Source: Plantago elongata (taxonomy: Eukaryota; Streptophyta; Magnoliopsida; Lamiales; Plantaginaceae). Taken from it: a stretch of 28,618 nt of DNA. The notes beneath the pieces were generated by a model. The model was not told the DNA's origin, did no database searches, and was given only the letters and a program-made list of their open reading frames with translations. The position numbers and the translations under genes are program-made. Positions 1-9,597 of this stretch are shown piece by piece. Each line of letters begins with the position of its first letter. Position 1 is the stretch's first letter. Location: assembly GCA_036897095.1 (NCBI GenBank), contig JAYMSP010001813.1, positions 1 through 28,618 on the forward strand, read 5' to 3'.

Positions 1-249
1 TTGGACTGTATCCTTCCCATATTGTGCAGCACCAACACTTGCGCCAACTCCCTTGCCACATAACTCGTTGCCTAACACGTTAAATGAGAGAGCAAATCAC
101 GATCAATATATGTCCTAGCTTTAAGAGTCTGGAGGTGTTAAACTGAAAGAAAATGCTTTCAGAGGAAGTTCCTGGAATGCATTTGCTGATGGTTTCCGCG
201 AACTCAAACAGTTGCACATTGAAAGGGCAAGCCAGCTTGTGCACTGAAT
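1..249. other. left-edge sequence, no recognisable gene
   Basis: I see no gene I can name here. On the minus strand, bases 1-75 read openly as a Gly/Ala-rich stretch (GKGVGASVGAAQYGKDTV), which could be the edge of a coding exon that continues outside the window, but no family comes to mind. A second minus-strand open stretch at 80-271 is probably chance. The inverted repeat begins at about 250. Confidence 0.3.
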
Positions 250-663
250 ATAAGTGTGTCTGTGCCATCAAATATTGTTTGCAGTCCTGAAATCTGAAAA
301 TTCACCAGTGGCATCTCCATTTTTCAATTTACAGGGTATTTACTTATGTTGTATTAGTTTGTTTCATCTTCAGCAGTTTCATCTTCATGTAGTGTCATCT
401 TCATCTTCAGCAATTTACATGCATATGATTTTAAAAGTTGTCAAACCTATTTCATCATCACATTAAGTGCACAGTACCACCACCAACATCCATCATCTCG
501 GTCAAATACAAAAAACACAAGAACCAAGAGTCAAAAACTGAATTCAACCCCTCAAATTCACTTAACCAATCCAATTCAATGTACATTTTCAGCCATCTTG
601 ATAATATTTACCTTCTCAATGCAGTAATAACTCCTCAACCCTATCAACTACCCAAATTTTACC

Positions 664-670
664 TATAAAA
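664..670 (+). promoter_or_regulatory. putative TATA box, left arm
   Basis: TATAAAA lies about 90 bases upstream of the ATG at 760. The same motif sits at the mirrored position in the right arm. Its spacing from a conserved leader and ATG makes a promoter plausible; no transcript is known. Confidence 0.4.
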
Positions 671-759
671 AACTCCTAAATTTACCACATCAACCACACA
701 ATTACACACACTAAGACATTAAACTAATTAAACACAAAACCTTTCTTCACATACCTGAA

Positions 760-876
760 ATGGAAGCTCTTATATTGCGGAGGCTGGAGTTTCATGTCAC
801 ATTCGACGTCAAGTACGAAGATGAGGATGGGACCTCATCTGGAACCCCACTCTGGCCCAAAAGCTACTGCAGTTGA
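760..876 (+). pseudogene. left-arm copy of the hairpin reading frame, frameshifted
   Basis: This is the mirror copy of the right-arm frame at 864-1145. It starts MEALILRRLEFHVTF and then, near 825-832, lacks one base relative to the right arm. The frame shifts and ends about 39 codons in. The leader and start codon are conserved between arms. Function is unknown; the broken frame indicates that this copy is not maintained for its protein. Confidence 0.5.
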
Positions 877-1145
877 AGTCCTTCTGTGCGCAGGAGGACT
901 ACATGCATGGCCCAAAGATGAAAGTTGCGGACATCTTCGCACGCCTCAAGCTCATTAAGGCGTGCGAAGATGTCCGCAACTTTCATCTTTGGGCCATGCA
1001 TGTAGTCCTCCTGCGCACATAAGGCCTTCAACTGCAGTAGCTTTTGGGCCAGAGTGGGGTTCCAGATGAGATTCCCATCCCCATCTTCGTACTTGACGCC
1101 GAATGTGACATGAAACTCCAGCCTTCGCAACATAAGAGCTTCCAT
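864..1145 (-). CDS. hypothetical 93-residue frame in the right arm, family unknown
   Basis: The frame starts with MEALMLRRLEFHVTFGVKY and is rich in Leu, Glu and Lys. Residues up to about 63 lie in the right arm; the rest crosses the loop and reads the antisense of the left arm, so the natural coding part is probably only the first 60-65 codons of a longer parent gene. A TATAAAA at 1242-1236 and a leader precede the ATG. I do not recognise the family. It may be the 5' end of a captured host gene. There is no signal peptide, membrane segment or known motif. The start is supported by conservation of the ATG and leader in both arms. Confidence 0.35.
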   Translation of the reverse strand: MEALMLRRLEFHVTFGVKYEDGDGNLIWNPTLAQKLLQLKALCAQEDYMHGPKMKVADIFARLNELEACEDVRNFHLWAMHVVLLRTEGLQLQ

Positions 1146-1235
1146 TTCAGGTTTGTGAAGAAAGGTTTTGTGTTTAATTAGTTTAATGTTTTAAGTGTGT
1201 GTAATTGTGTGGTTGATGTGGTAAATTTAGGAGGT

Positions 1236-1242
1236 TTTTATA
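1236..1242 (-). promoter_or_regulatory. putative TATA box, right arm
   Basis: TATAAAA read on the minus strand, about 90 bases upstream of the ATG at 1145 and mirrored by the left-arm motif at 664-670. Confidence 0.4.
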
Positions 1243-1654
1243 GGTAAAATTTGGGTAGTTGATAGGGTTGAGGAGTTATTACTGCATTGAGAAGGTAAAT
1301 GTTATTAAGATGGCTGAAAATGGACATTGAATTGGATTGGTTAATTGAATTTGAGGGGTTGAATTCAGTTTTTAACTCTTGGTTCTTGTGTTTTTTGTAT
1401 TTGGCCGAGATGGTGGATGTTGGTGGTGGTACTGTGTGCACTTAATGTGCTGATGAAATAGGTTTGACAGCTTTTGAAACCATAAGCATATAAATTGCTG
1501 AAGATGAAGATGACACTACATGAAGATGAAACGGCTGAAGATGAAACCAACTATTACAACATAAGTAAATACCTTGTAAATTGAAAAATGGAGATGCCAC
1601 TAGTGAATTTTCAGATTTCAGACTGCAAACAATATTTGATGGCACAGACACACT

Positions 1655-2452
1655 TATACTTATACCAAAAAATGCAATTCTCCCTGCCCTTTACAACACT
1701 CTTGAGTTGTTATCTATGGAACTTGTGACTAGAAGTGCAGTTTCTAAAGCCGAAGCTGTTTGCGTAGAGAAGAAGAAATCCTTCAAGCTCAAAATAGAGC
1801 CTAGGGAGAAAATCAGGTTTAACTCTTATTCGATCTCTCTCATCTAAATTCATATATACTGATAGCTAGTGATTGTTTCGTCAAGTACAGTTTAAATAAT
1901 AATCGGGACAGTTTGATCTAAAACCCCACCCCCGGTTCTCTATCTTGATATAATGTTCAGGTCGACGCATGGCCAAATATGTGAATTGATGTATTTTGTA
2001 TCATCAGCACTCAACTTGTGACCTTTTCGTTTCCTGCAGGGATTGAATTGATGTGAATGAAGGAGATGTGCATCAGATTTCTTGAGCCAAGTTCTTTCTC
2101 TTCAGGGTTTCCTACTTTCCTTCTTCCTGTTTACATGGCTTTGAATAATACTGCTGAGATACATTTTATCAGCAACTGGACTTTTACACTTCAAAAATTG
2201 TACTGTTAAACCTCTGTTTGTTAATTTGAATTGGTGTGTATTTTATTTTGCATTGTAATAAGTGCTTTCAAACTGGCTAGTAGTTTGTTCCATATAAATG
2301 CTAGCTAGTTTACGAAATTACATTAATTCCCAAGTACATTGAAATTGTTTCCATTGGTTAAGAATTCTTGGTATATGAGGAGCCTTATTCCAAAGTGTCT
2401 CTTAATCTTCCCATTCAACAATCTAAATTAATAATTCATGCATCCTCTTCCA
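1655..2452. other. intergenic stretch with a short open region
   Basis: Bases 1655-1847 stay open on the plus strand, continuing a frame that begins inside the right arm at 1581 and runs through a Lys/Glu-rich tail (EKKKSFKLKIEPREKIRF). The composition looks coding-like, but no family is recognised and no homologue is visible on the left flank. From 1850 to 2450 I see only AT-rich DNA without a credible gene. Confidence 0.35.
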
Positions 2453-2462
2453 CTATATATAC
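2453..2462 (+). promoter_or_regulatory. TATA box of the exonuclease gene
   Basis: CTATATATAC lies about 35-45 bases before the ATG at 2497. This would leave a very short leader, consistent with starting at 2497 rather than at the in-frame ATG at 2368, which lies upstream of the TATA box. Confidence 0.5.
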
Positions 2463-2496
2463 CCATGTCTGCTGTGTTCTTTTCTTCACTAAGAAA

Positions 2497-3093
2497 ATGG
2501 CTACCAAATACTATGATGTTTCATTCTCTGACGCTAAAATTGCAGTAACTGTAACTAGTAGCGGAGCAGCAGTTACCGAATGGAGGAACGAAGTCTCCTC
2601 AATCAACCGCGGATCATCAAGAACTATTGTTGGCCTCGACTGTGAATGGAAGCCCAATACCTATGCTGGGGATGACAACAAAACCGCCACGCTTCAACTC
2701 TGCGTTGGCACAAAGTGTTTGATCCTGCAGATCATGCATGTCGACTGCATTCCTCAGTCACTTCAGGGATTTCTCGGTCGTGCCAATGTGACGTGTGTTG
2801 GTGTTGAGGTTGGTGATGATGTTTCCAAGCTGAGGAGGGAATATGGACTTTCATGCGCTAATGCAGTGGACATCCAAGCCCTGGCTATGCAGAAGTATCC
2901 GAGCACGTTCTATAGGAAACCGGGGTTGAAGGAACTGGCTAACAGGCTTGCGGGACTGGCCATGGCTAAGCCGATTCATGTGTGTCGTAGCAACTGGGAA
3001 GTTAGGGAGCTGAGCTTGGAACAGATTGAGTATGCTTGCATTGATGCCTATGCTTCTTGCAAGATCGGAGAAAGGCTTCTCAGTGATGATTAA
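2497..3093 (+). CDS. WRN-exonuclease-like 3'-5' exonuclease domain protein
   Basis: A single-exon gene for 198 residues that is almost entirely one RNase D/WRN-type 3'-5' exonuclease fold. The DEDDy metal ligands are visible: D48 and E50 in GLDCEW, an Asp in the GDD motif at 106-108, and Y179/D183 in YACIDAYAS. Such proteins remove nucleotides from 3' ends using two metal ions; small stand-alone plant versions lack the helicase of human WRN, and their substrates are mostly unknown. The ATG at 2497 is preferred over 2368: it has a good context (AAAATGGCT), sits just after a TATA box, and the 43 upstream codons look like promoter. No targeting peptide is evident, so the cytosol or nucleus is likely. 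All catalytic residues are present, so an active enzyme is expected. Confidence 0.85.
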   Translation: MATKYYDVSFSDAKIAVTVTSSGAAVTEWRNEVSSINRGSSRTIVGLDCEWKPNTYAGDDNKTATLQLCVGTKCLILQIMHVDCIPQSLQGFLGRANVTCVGVEVGDDVSKLRREYGLSCANAVDIQALAMQKYPSTFYRKPGLKELANRLAGLAMAKPIHVCRSNWEVRELSLEQIEYACIDAYASCKIGERLLSDD

Positions 3094-3209
3094 GAACTGG
3101 AGTACTACTACTTATTTATGAATTTGGTTTCTTGTTTTGGTTCCCAATTGTCATAATTTGGTTGGGATTAAGAATTGGAGTACTACTACTACTTCTCCTT
3201 ATGAATAAA
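3087..3209. repeat. short direct repeat across the exonuclease stop codon, with AATAAA
   Basis: GATTAAGAACTGGAGTACTA near 3088 recurs as GATTAAGAATTGGAGTACTA near 3166, a period of about 77 bases. The first copy includes the stop codon. AATAAA at 3204-3209 in the second copy could serve as a polyadenylation signal. Confidence 0.6.
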
Positions 3210-3831
3210 ACGTTTGATTCAAAAATGAACAAAATGACGAACTTATTTTCCAATTTTGGTTATCGATATTATCTCATAAATCATGAATAACCTTTCACAC
3301 AAATAAACAAAGGGTAAGTTGTTATATTTTAGTATAAATAAGAAAATAAATTTAAGAGGAATAATACGATATAAGAGAAAAATAGTGTATATAAATGAGT
3401 TTTGCAGTAATTTTAAGTGGATATTAAATTGCATTTAAAAGTAAGAAGACTAGTGGATTTTCATTGTAGAAATTCACAACTGCTATTCTTCGAGTATGAA
3501 TTGTATAAACTTCACAAACTCACGTAATAACATATAAATCATAAAAGTCAAGTTAAATTGTAATTAATTATAAATAAATATATATTCGGAAGTCATAAAT
3601 CATATAAATTCGCTCTTTGATATTTGAGTATGTACCCAAGAGATATTCTTCCTCCTTTTTACTATGAGATAATGTTAAATTATTAACGGGACGAAATGAA
3701 ATCGGGATACAGTATGTATGATCACACACATGACACAACACAAGGGTTTTAAGTTTTAACCAATTTCGTGTGACAGGAGGGTTTAACAACAAAAACTGTG
3801 AAATTGACACAAACCACTCTTTTTCTCATCA
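3210..3831. other. AT-rich intergenic spacer
   Basis: No gene is seen. Open frames on the minus strand (3243-3434, 3568-3810) are low-complexity, rich in Ile and Phe, and lack any domain. The last 100 bases presumably hold the promoter and leader of the SSB gene that starts at 3832. Confidence 0.5.
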
Positions 3832-6800
3832 ATGGCATCTTCAATCTCAAGGAAGCTCTACAGTTCAATTTTCTCCAAGTGTACGGCAACACCTTCAGTT
3901 TCATACTTGTCTTCCTCTCATTTCTGTACCGAAGCTCCATTTCCCTCAGAATCCGGTCCACTTTCCGATATCGAGCCTCAATCTTCGCCTTCTTCTACTG
4001 ATCGACGACCTTTTGTAAACGGACCGCTTGCAAATGGCCTTGACTATGGCATCTACAAGTTATAATGTGTCCATGATTCTTCTACTACTGTTTTGGATTT
4101 TGATGGGTCATATTTTACAGTAATGCAGTTTCTGATGAATTTGATCTTCGTCTCGTATCACTGGTTTAGGGATTATTGCTAGATCTGGAGTACATATTAG
4201 TGAGAACAACTTGTGTTAGACTGTTAAATGTTAATAGATGATAAGTTAGCTAATAGCTGAAAAGCTAGCTTGTATTTGGTTTTTTTTAAAAGTGTTTGGT
4301 CAGTTGGGTGATAATAAGCTTCATGAACAATATTATCATCAGCTAGGCGTTCACGTATAATATTATTACAAAAATAAGCTCGTTGAGCTGAGAAGCTAAC
4401 TGATAAGTTTGTGTTAAATAGAGCCTAAGTGGCTAGTTCTATGGTTATTTCTTTCCTGCAAGATAAAATGGAACGTGGTGCTCGCATACGTTACGACACT
4501 CACTTGTGTTTTCTAAACGCACATATTATCGGTTTAAAAAGTAAGCTACATACTCTATCTATCTCTTTACATGTTGTTAGCTTATGCCTTATAGGAAAAC
4601 ACATTTTTCGCGAACTTGCAAATTGAAAATATTAAATGAGGATTGGTTGATGTTCAACAGCTCAAGTTTGTAAGTAATGAGATGATATTAGAAATTACGT
4701 AGAGGTGGTTAAAATAGAAGATTGTTTCGGTTTACATTTTTTGTTTTACTTAAAGTAAGTAAAACTATTTTACCAAGAGAGTATTGGGTAGCAGTTAAAA
4801 ACAACTTCAAACTTTTGGAGTTGACATGGATCAATAAGCTTGCGGTGAGTAAACAAAAAAACAATATAAATTAGATTTAGTCCGCTAACTACTCTGATCA
4901 TTGAATAGTATAGATACTTAAAGGTGTGTTAAACCATTGGACTATGTAAAACAATCTTTTGTTTTCATTAATAGCTTAGTGCGATGGAATAATGTTAGTA
5001 AGCTTTGTGATGAAATTTGATTCTGTGCGGTGCTGGTTTTGGAGCAGGTGATATTGGTGGGCCAAATAGGACATCCCCCAATACAGAAGAAATTGCGGAG
5101 CGGGAAGATGTTGACTCTCCTTTTGCTTGGAACTGGAGGCTTCCATAACAATAGGGGACCTTTGGATGGTGAAAGTCCCAAGGACTATGCCAGTCGATGT
5201 TCTGTGCAGTGGCATAGGGTCACAATCTATGTAGACGGGTTGGGACAGATTGCTTTAAAGAATTTTGTGCCTGGGTAAGTTTTGAAGTTTTTACTATCTA
5301 CAGTTTGTTCTCCATGTCTCCTCTTGTAGGCTAATTATTACTGTATTCTATGACTGTCAATTGAGTTGCTACAGGCTTTCAGTCTACACAGCATCCTTTT
5401 TATGCAAAAACTAAAGGGGGTTTATATTTAGTTAGTATTTAAAATGTGTTAAGGAGTGGTGGCGACTGACATTTTTCTCTACCAAGAGATTCTAGAATTC
5501 GTGCCTTCTTTGATGCATATTGAACCTCATATCAGTCACCTGCAAATCCCCTAAGTAGCAACACTATCACTTTCATCTCAACTACAAGCACAGAGCTTAC
5601 TAGTGGCTCTTCAAATCCAAAGCATCTACATCTGTGGAACTCTGCAGGACTAATGCGTCCCATCTATATCGAACCACATAAATTGCATGTGCCAAGAAGT
5701 TATTATTGATAAACTAAAACTATTAATCATCCCATGGTCACCCTTTCCATGATTTGATTCTCAAGTGGGAAAGCTCATTGTAGCAAATGGTTGATACCAA
5801 CATGCATTAGCATTTCCTGCTTTCTGGTGTGCCCTAGGCTTTCTACTGAGTCTCTGAGAAATATTGGAAAAGGTGATCTGAGTTCTAAAACTTTATGACA
5901 AATCCTTTCAAAGATACTTAGTGTCTTAGTTTGGGTGGTGATATCATTCAGTGCATTGCTTTCAATACCTCACACGATACTTGAGATAGTTCGTTTGACT
6001 GAGAGAATATTGTTGTAAAGCTTGTGGCATGCCTTGTGAGGTTAACCTGATCACTAAAGAAACTCATTTACACAATTACAGCCACCAAGTATGTTAAGTA
6101 TTTTTGAAGCGATTGTGTACAAACTTATGTTCTATGTCAGGCACAACTGAATATGCTATTTTTTCTGTTTTGATCAGTGTGTTTGAAACTAATATGGGTT
6201 GAGCTTCTTTGCTAGTAAAAACCTACCTGTTCAGTGGACTAGCTTAATACGGGTTGAACTTCTTTGCTTTTGCCATTTCCAAGTTAATGCAGTTTTTTAA
6301 TTGTTGGCTGTTATAATCCATTGTAGTTCAATCATATATGTGGAAGGGAATCTGGAGACAAACGTCTTCACAGACCCCACTACTGGTGTGGTTCGACGAA
6401 TCCGACAGGTAGCCGTACGCCGGAACGGTAAGTTTACTTCCATATCGATCTTTTTGTTGACTTTTCACTTGATAGTATTGTATCTTGAGTTTGCTTTAAG
6501 TAATGCATCTCTTCAGCTGTACAACAGTGTACCATTGATGTACTTTAATGATATGTTAATCTGGTATTCCTTTTCTATTTGTCAAATCTTCCCAAATGAA
6601 ATAGTGGTAGTAGCCAGGCATTAACAACTACATTCAACGCAATTTGTCTCTACTGCTGAACATGACTCCAATGTGTAAGCTTTTGAAAGTTTTTTCTTTT
6701 TTTTTTTGAATGTCCTGTATTGAGTTCAACTCTTCAAATAGTTCATTTTGAAATCAAACAACTATGTGGAATCTTGAAAGAAGGAGAATTAGATGGATGA

Positions 6801-7255
6801 TAGAAACATGTGACACTGGTCCAATTCTAAAAAATCCTGTTTATGTCAAGGTAACTTACATAATCTGGCTTTACCTTGTGCAAAAATCAGAATCCAAAAT
6901 CCTTCTCTACCTTTGACACAAATGTGCTTTACAATCCACCTATTGAGAAAACTAGATAAAAAGGATTATGCATTCACTATCAAACAAACTCAACTTGATT
7001 ATAAGCTAGTTCTAAACACAATCAACACCCCGCTATCTTTTATATTTATGCTTTTCCAATACCTTACTGTTCTAATTTCCTTAGTTCCTGCGCCTTGCGC
7101 ATCATTGCACTGATTTAGAAATGAGAGAGGACGTATGTACTGATATAATTGTGTCACTAGAATGGTGTTTATCAGTACAAATAATTATTGATTTGAACTG
7201 TGATGGTTTCCCCCTTGCAGGAAGGCTTTTGTCTCTTGGAAACCATGGTCACTGA
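3832..7255 (+). CDS. organellar single-stranded DNA-binding protein (OB-fold), four exons
   Basis: Exons 3832-4059, 5048-5274, 6327-6427 and 7221-7255 encode 196 residues. Residues 1-50 are rich in Ser, Arg and Lys and poor in acids at the very start (MASSISRKLYSSIFSK), like a mitochondrial presequence. An SSB-type OB fold follows: VILVGQIGHPPIQKKLRSGK, then QWHRVTIYV, then YVEGNLETNVF, all hallmarks of plant mitochondrial SSB proteins. It should coat single-stranded mtDNA during replication and recombination. Exons 2-4 join in phase at GTAAGT donors. The first junction is odd: protein continuity needs AAG followed by GTG, but the only GT at the exon 1 end (4059-4060) overlaps that AAG and would shift the frame by one base. 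Without splicing, translation stops at 4065. Identity of the family is firm; whether this allele is functional is open. Confidence 0.85.
4222..4419. mobile_element. possible MITE in SSB intron 1
   Basis: TGTTAAAT occurs at 4222-4229 and 4412-4419 and could be an 8-bp target-site duplication of hAT type. Just inside, GATAAGTTAGCTAATAGCTG on the left partly matches the reverse complement of the right end (CTTATCAGTTAGCTTCTCAG). The ends are not clean terminal inverted repeats, so this is tentative. A similar AT-rich, AAGCTAGCTTA-containing stretch occurs near 14340-14500. Confidence 0.35.
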
Positions 7256-7835
7256 GTCTATTTCAAGAGCTGATGTAGGTGCAGCAGTTTATTTCTAAGC
7301 CGATTAGGTCCCTTTGTGATTATGCATTGTCATTGACGGTGGAAGTTAAACAGCAACAACATTTACATTTGATGTTAGCCTTGATGTCAGGCCGTAATAC
7401 CGTTGGCATCTGCATAGCAAGTACTGTTATGTATGCACTCAATGACTCAAATTTAGGATTCGTCGAGTTTATTCTGTAATCCCCATTCGTGAGACTTCAT
7501 ACTTGCCACAGGTATTCCAAGGAGCTTCGCTCAGTACCAAAAGAAACTATCGCACATGATAAATAATTAAAAATGCTACTAATTTTCTTGTTGAGAAAAA
7601 GAAAAGAACAAAATCTTCTGAAAAATCATCATATCCACATGACCACATGTAGTCCCCATGCTGGAACCACCAGAAATAGATGTCAAGTGAACACCACAAG
7701 ATCATTCCAACTTTCAGATTTTTGTGGCCTTTCTTATCCAACATCATTCTGCTGCACTACATCAATTCCTTTCTCTCCAGAAACAACTCTTTCACCAGCA
7801 TTAATTCACATAGAAAAGCTACTTAAATAACCATA
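7256..7835. other. SSB 3' region and cyclophilin upstream region
   Basis: Contains the 3' untranslated region of the SSB gene and the upstream DNA of the cyclophilin gene. An open frame at 7573-7830 has no recognisable domain, is basic and Ser/Thr-rich, and ends just before the cyclophilin start; I read it as untranslated leader or promoter. Confidence 0.5.
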
Positions 7836-8666
7836 ATGCATTGCTCAGCTAGATTGTTGCTGCACCCAACTCCAACACCGAAACTACTACCCCCAACTAC
7901 ACAACTCCCCCCTCCTTCAGCATCTCCCCCAACCTCGATTCTACGTCGGGATTTTGCTTGTCTATCATCGCTTCTACTCATAATAGGCCCTCATACCTCA
8001 GAACCACTGAGAGCAGAAACACTGCCATCAAAACCAATCATCCCTTCAGATTGCCCTAATGAGATTCCGATAACGAAACAAGCATTTCTTGACGTGTCCA
8101 TAGATGGACAACCTATAGGAAGGATAACCATAGGATTATTCGGTGACAATGTCCCAGCTGGCACCTCAAGGTTCAGCAGCATCGTCTCAGGGAAAGCTGG
8201 TGTAAGTTATCGTAGAAAGGAGTTTGTGAAAATCATGCCAAACTATGTGCAACACGGTGGGTTGAGATCGTATGGAGTGGATGCAGAGCTTGCCAAGAAA
8301 ACGGGTAGTAATCTGGCAACGGATCCATTAGTGGAGGAATGGATGAAACAGAATGACAAGTGTGGAGGAACTAAGAATGTGGCTAAGAGCGTGAGTATTA
8401 TTGTGAGAGATCCTCAGAAGCCGTCCCCAAAAATGAAGTTGGTTGCTAGGAAGGGGAAGCTAGAGATTGATCAAGAAGAGGTTGGGACAGATCCTAATGG
8501 GACGGAATTTGTTATCGTTGCGAAAGACTCCCCTGAGTTGGATGGTTCAAGTCTGGTTATAGGCACGGTAATTGAAGGAATGGAAGTTATTGAGAGGATT
8601 GGGCAAGTAAAGACAGTGCAAGAGAATACTAGTTCTCCTTATTTCAGGTACACTCCACAAACCTAG
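7836..8666 (+). CDS. plastid (thylakoid-lumen) cyclophilin-like protein, CYP26-2/CYP28 type
   Basis: An uninterrupted 276-codon frame. Residues 1-36 are rich in Pro, Thr and Ser and lack acids, like a chloroplast transit peptide. A twin Arg at 37-38 is followed by a hydrophobic run (ACLSSLLLIIG) and an LRA site at 58-60, which is the arrangement of a Tat-dependent lumen signal. A divergent cyclophilin domain fills about 82-270: IGRITIGLFGDNVPAGTSRF, then FVKIMPNYVQHGG, and near the C-terminus ELDGSSLVIGTVIEGMEVIE. In active cyclophilins the motif is FHRIIPxFMxQGG; here the catalytic Arg is replaced by Lys (K132) while the Gln (Q139) is kept, so isomerase activity may be weak or absent. Members of this group accompany photosystem or NDH assembly, but the substrate is unknown. 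I cannot decide between CYP26-2 and CYP28 from memory, hence no symbol. Confidence 0.8.
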   Translation: MHCSARLLLHPTPTPKLLPPTTQLPPPSASPPTSILRRDFACLSSLLLIIGPHTSEPLRAETLPSKPIIPSDCPNEIPITKQAFLDVSIDGQPIGRITIGLFGDNVPAGTSRFSSIVSGKAGVSYRRKEFVKIMPNYVQHGGLRSYGVDAELAKKTGSNLATDPLVEEWMKQNDKCGGTKNVAKSVSIIVRDPQKPSPKMKLVARKGKLEIDQEEVGTDPNGTEFVIVAKDSPELDGSSLVIGTVIEGMEVIERIGQVKTVQENTSSPYFRYTPQT

Positions 8667-9597
8667 TTGATATCGTTCTCAACATCAATAAGGTTAATGT
8701 GAACCTGTGAGGATAGAGCATGTTAATATGGAGCGGAAGCAGTAAAGATAAAAGAACTAACCAGCACATGCAGATTCGTCTGAGACGGATTAAACGCTAA
8801 GGAAGACAGTCTAAAATTAACAGAGTTGTCTTGAAAATGTAGAAATACTGCCTAGCTAGGAACCGTAACTGGCAAGAACTTAAAATATAAACCAATTAAT
8901 GAACGAAAGAAAGGCAAAAGTGGCTCGAACATATGCATAGGCCTATTCGCATCTTATTCCACATCACACGTGGTATTTATACCAATGTCACTGCCAAGAT
9001 TGATGCAATTCCCACATTAACATTTAATTGATCAGCTGTAAAAAGTCAAGACCAAAATAAAATAACTGGTTCATAAACACTCTTTAAGCAGTGGTTTGAA
9101 ATTTAAATAGCTTCCAGGCACGAAAATGCTTATCGTGCCATAGGAATACAATGCTTGACTTTATCAAGTTTTCACTCTTTCCTCATCACTAACAAAGCTC
9201 TTGTTTATGGACAAAGGGCTGCAAAGCTGATAGGAGACAAGAGAGCTGTTGTAGCAGAGCGGGGATTTAACAGGCCTTACTCTAAGGTGGTGATCACAAA
9301 CTGCGGGCTGATGGGATGAAAAACCATATAAACGGGAAATCAGTTCTTTCTTTTCAAGTCACAAGAATGTGGTACCAGAAGCACATTATGCAACAGTGAA
9401 TCACTGATGCTTGAGGCCTGAGGGTATTTTTGAAAATTACAAATGAATACATGATGTTATCTGTTGGTCCTTTCCCTACTTTTTTTCTACAGAAATTCAC
9501 AGAAATTTGTTTGTAGAAGTTGTAAATGTTCAATAAGTGAAATTTTGATATGAGAGTTACGTGCTTTCACTCTAACACAGCAATGTGTGGCCATGTA
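8667..9597. other. convergent intergenic region, no gene seen
   Basis: Lies between the 3' ends of the cyclophilin gene (+) and the C3HC gene (-). It should hold both 3' untranslated regions. No open frame of note, no RNA gene and no clear repeat is seen. Confidence 0.5.

Larger units (their letters stand above)
250..1654. repeat. long inverted repeat (foldback), arms about 700 bp
   Basis: Bases 250-946 and 958-1654 are near-perfect reverse complements separated by an 11-base loop at 947-957. The symmetry can be followed from the centre (GCGGACATCTTCGCACGCCT on the left, its complement on the right) out to the ends (ATAAGTGTGTCTGTGCCATC). Small indels and substitutions separate the arms; by eye identity is around 90 percent. 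Each arm carries a TATA box, a leader and an ATG-started reading frame pointing at the centre, so transcription from either side would give a long self-complementary RNA. I see no clear target-site duplication or transposon terminus. It may be an inverted gene-fragment duplication or a foldback element. Confidence 0.9.

Noticed and set aside
80-271. 63-codon minus-strand open frame at the left edge
   Set aside because: No domain and no splice context that fits; part of it overlaps the hairpin end. I could not support it as a gene.
250-1654. The inverted repeat as a cloning or assembly artefact
   Set aside because: The arms differ by many substitutions and indels, including a frameshift, so they have diverged over time. 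An artefact would give identical arms. It still merits long-read confirmation.
2368-2496. Upstream in-frame ATG extending the exonuclease by 43 residues
   Set aside because: It lies before a good TATA box, the added residues look noncoding, and the ATG at 2497 has the better context.
7573-7830. 85-codon plus-strand frame ahead of the cyclophilin gene
   Set aside because: It has no recognisable domain and ends just before the cyclophilin ATG; better read as leader or promoter DNA.
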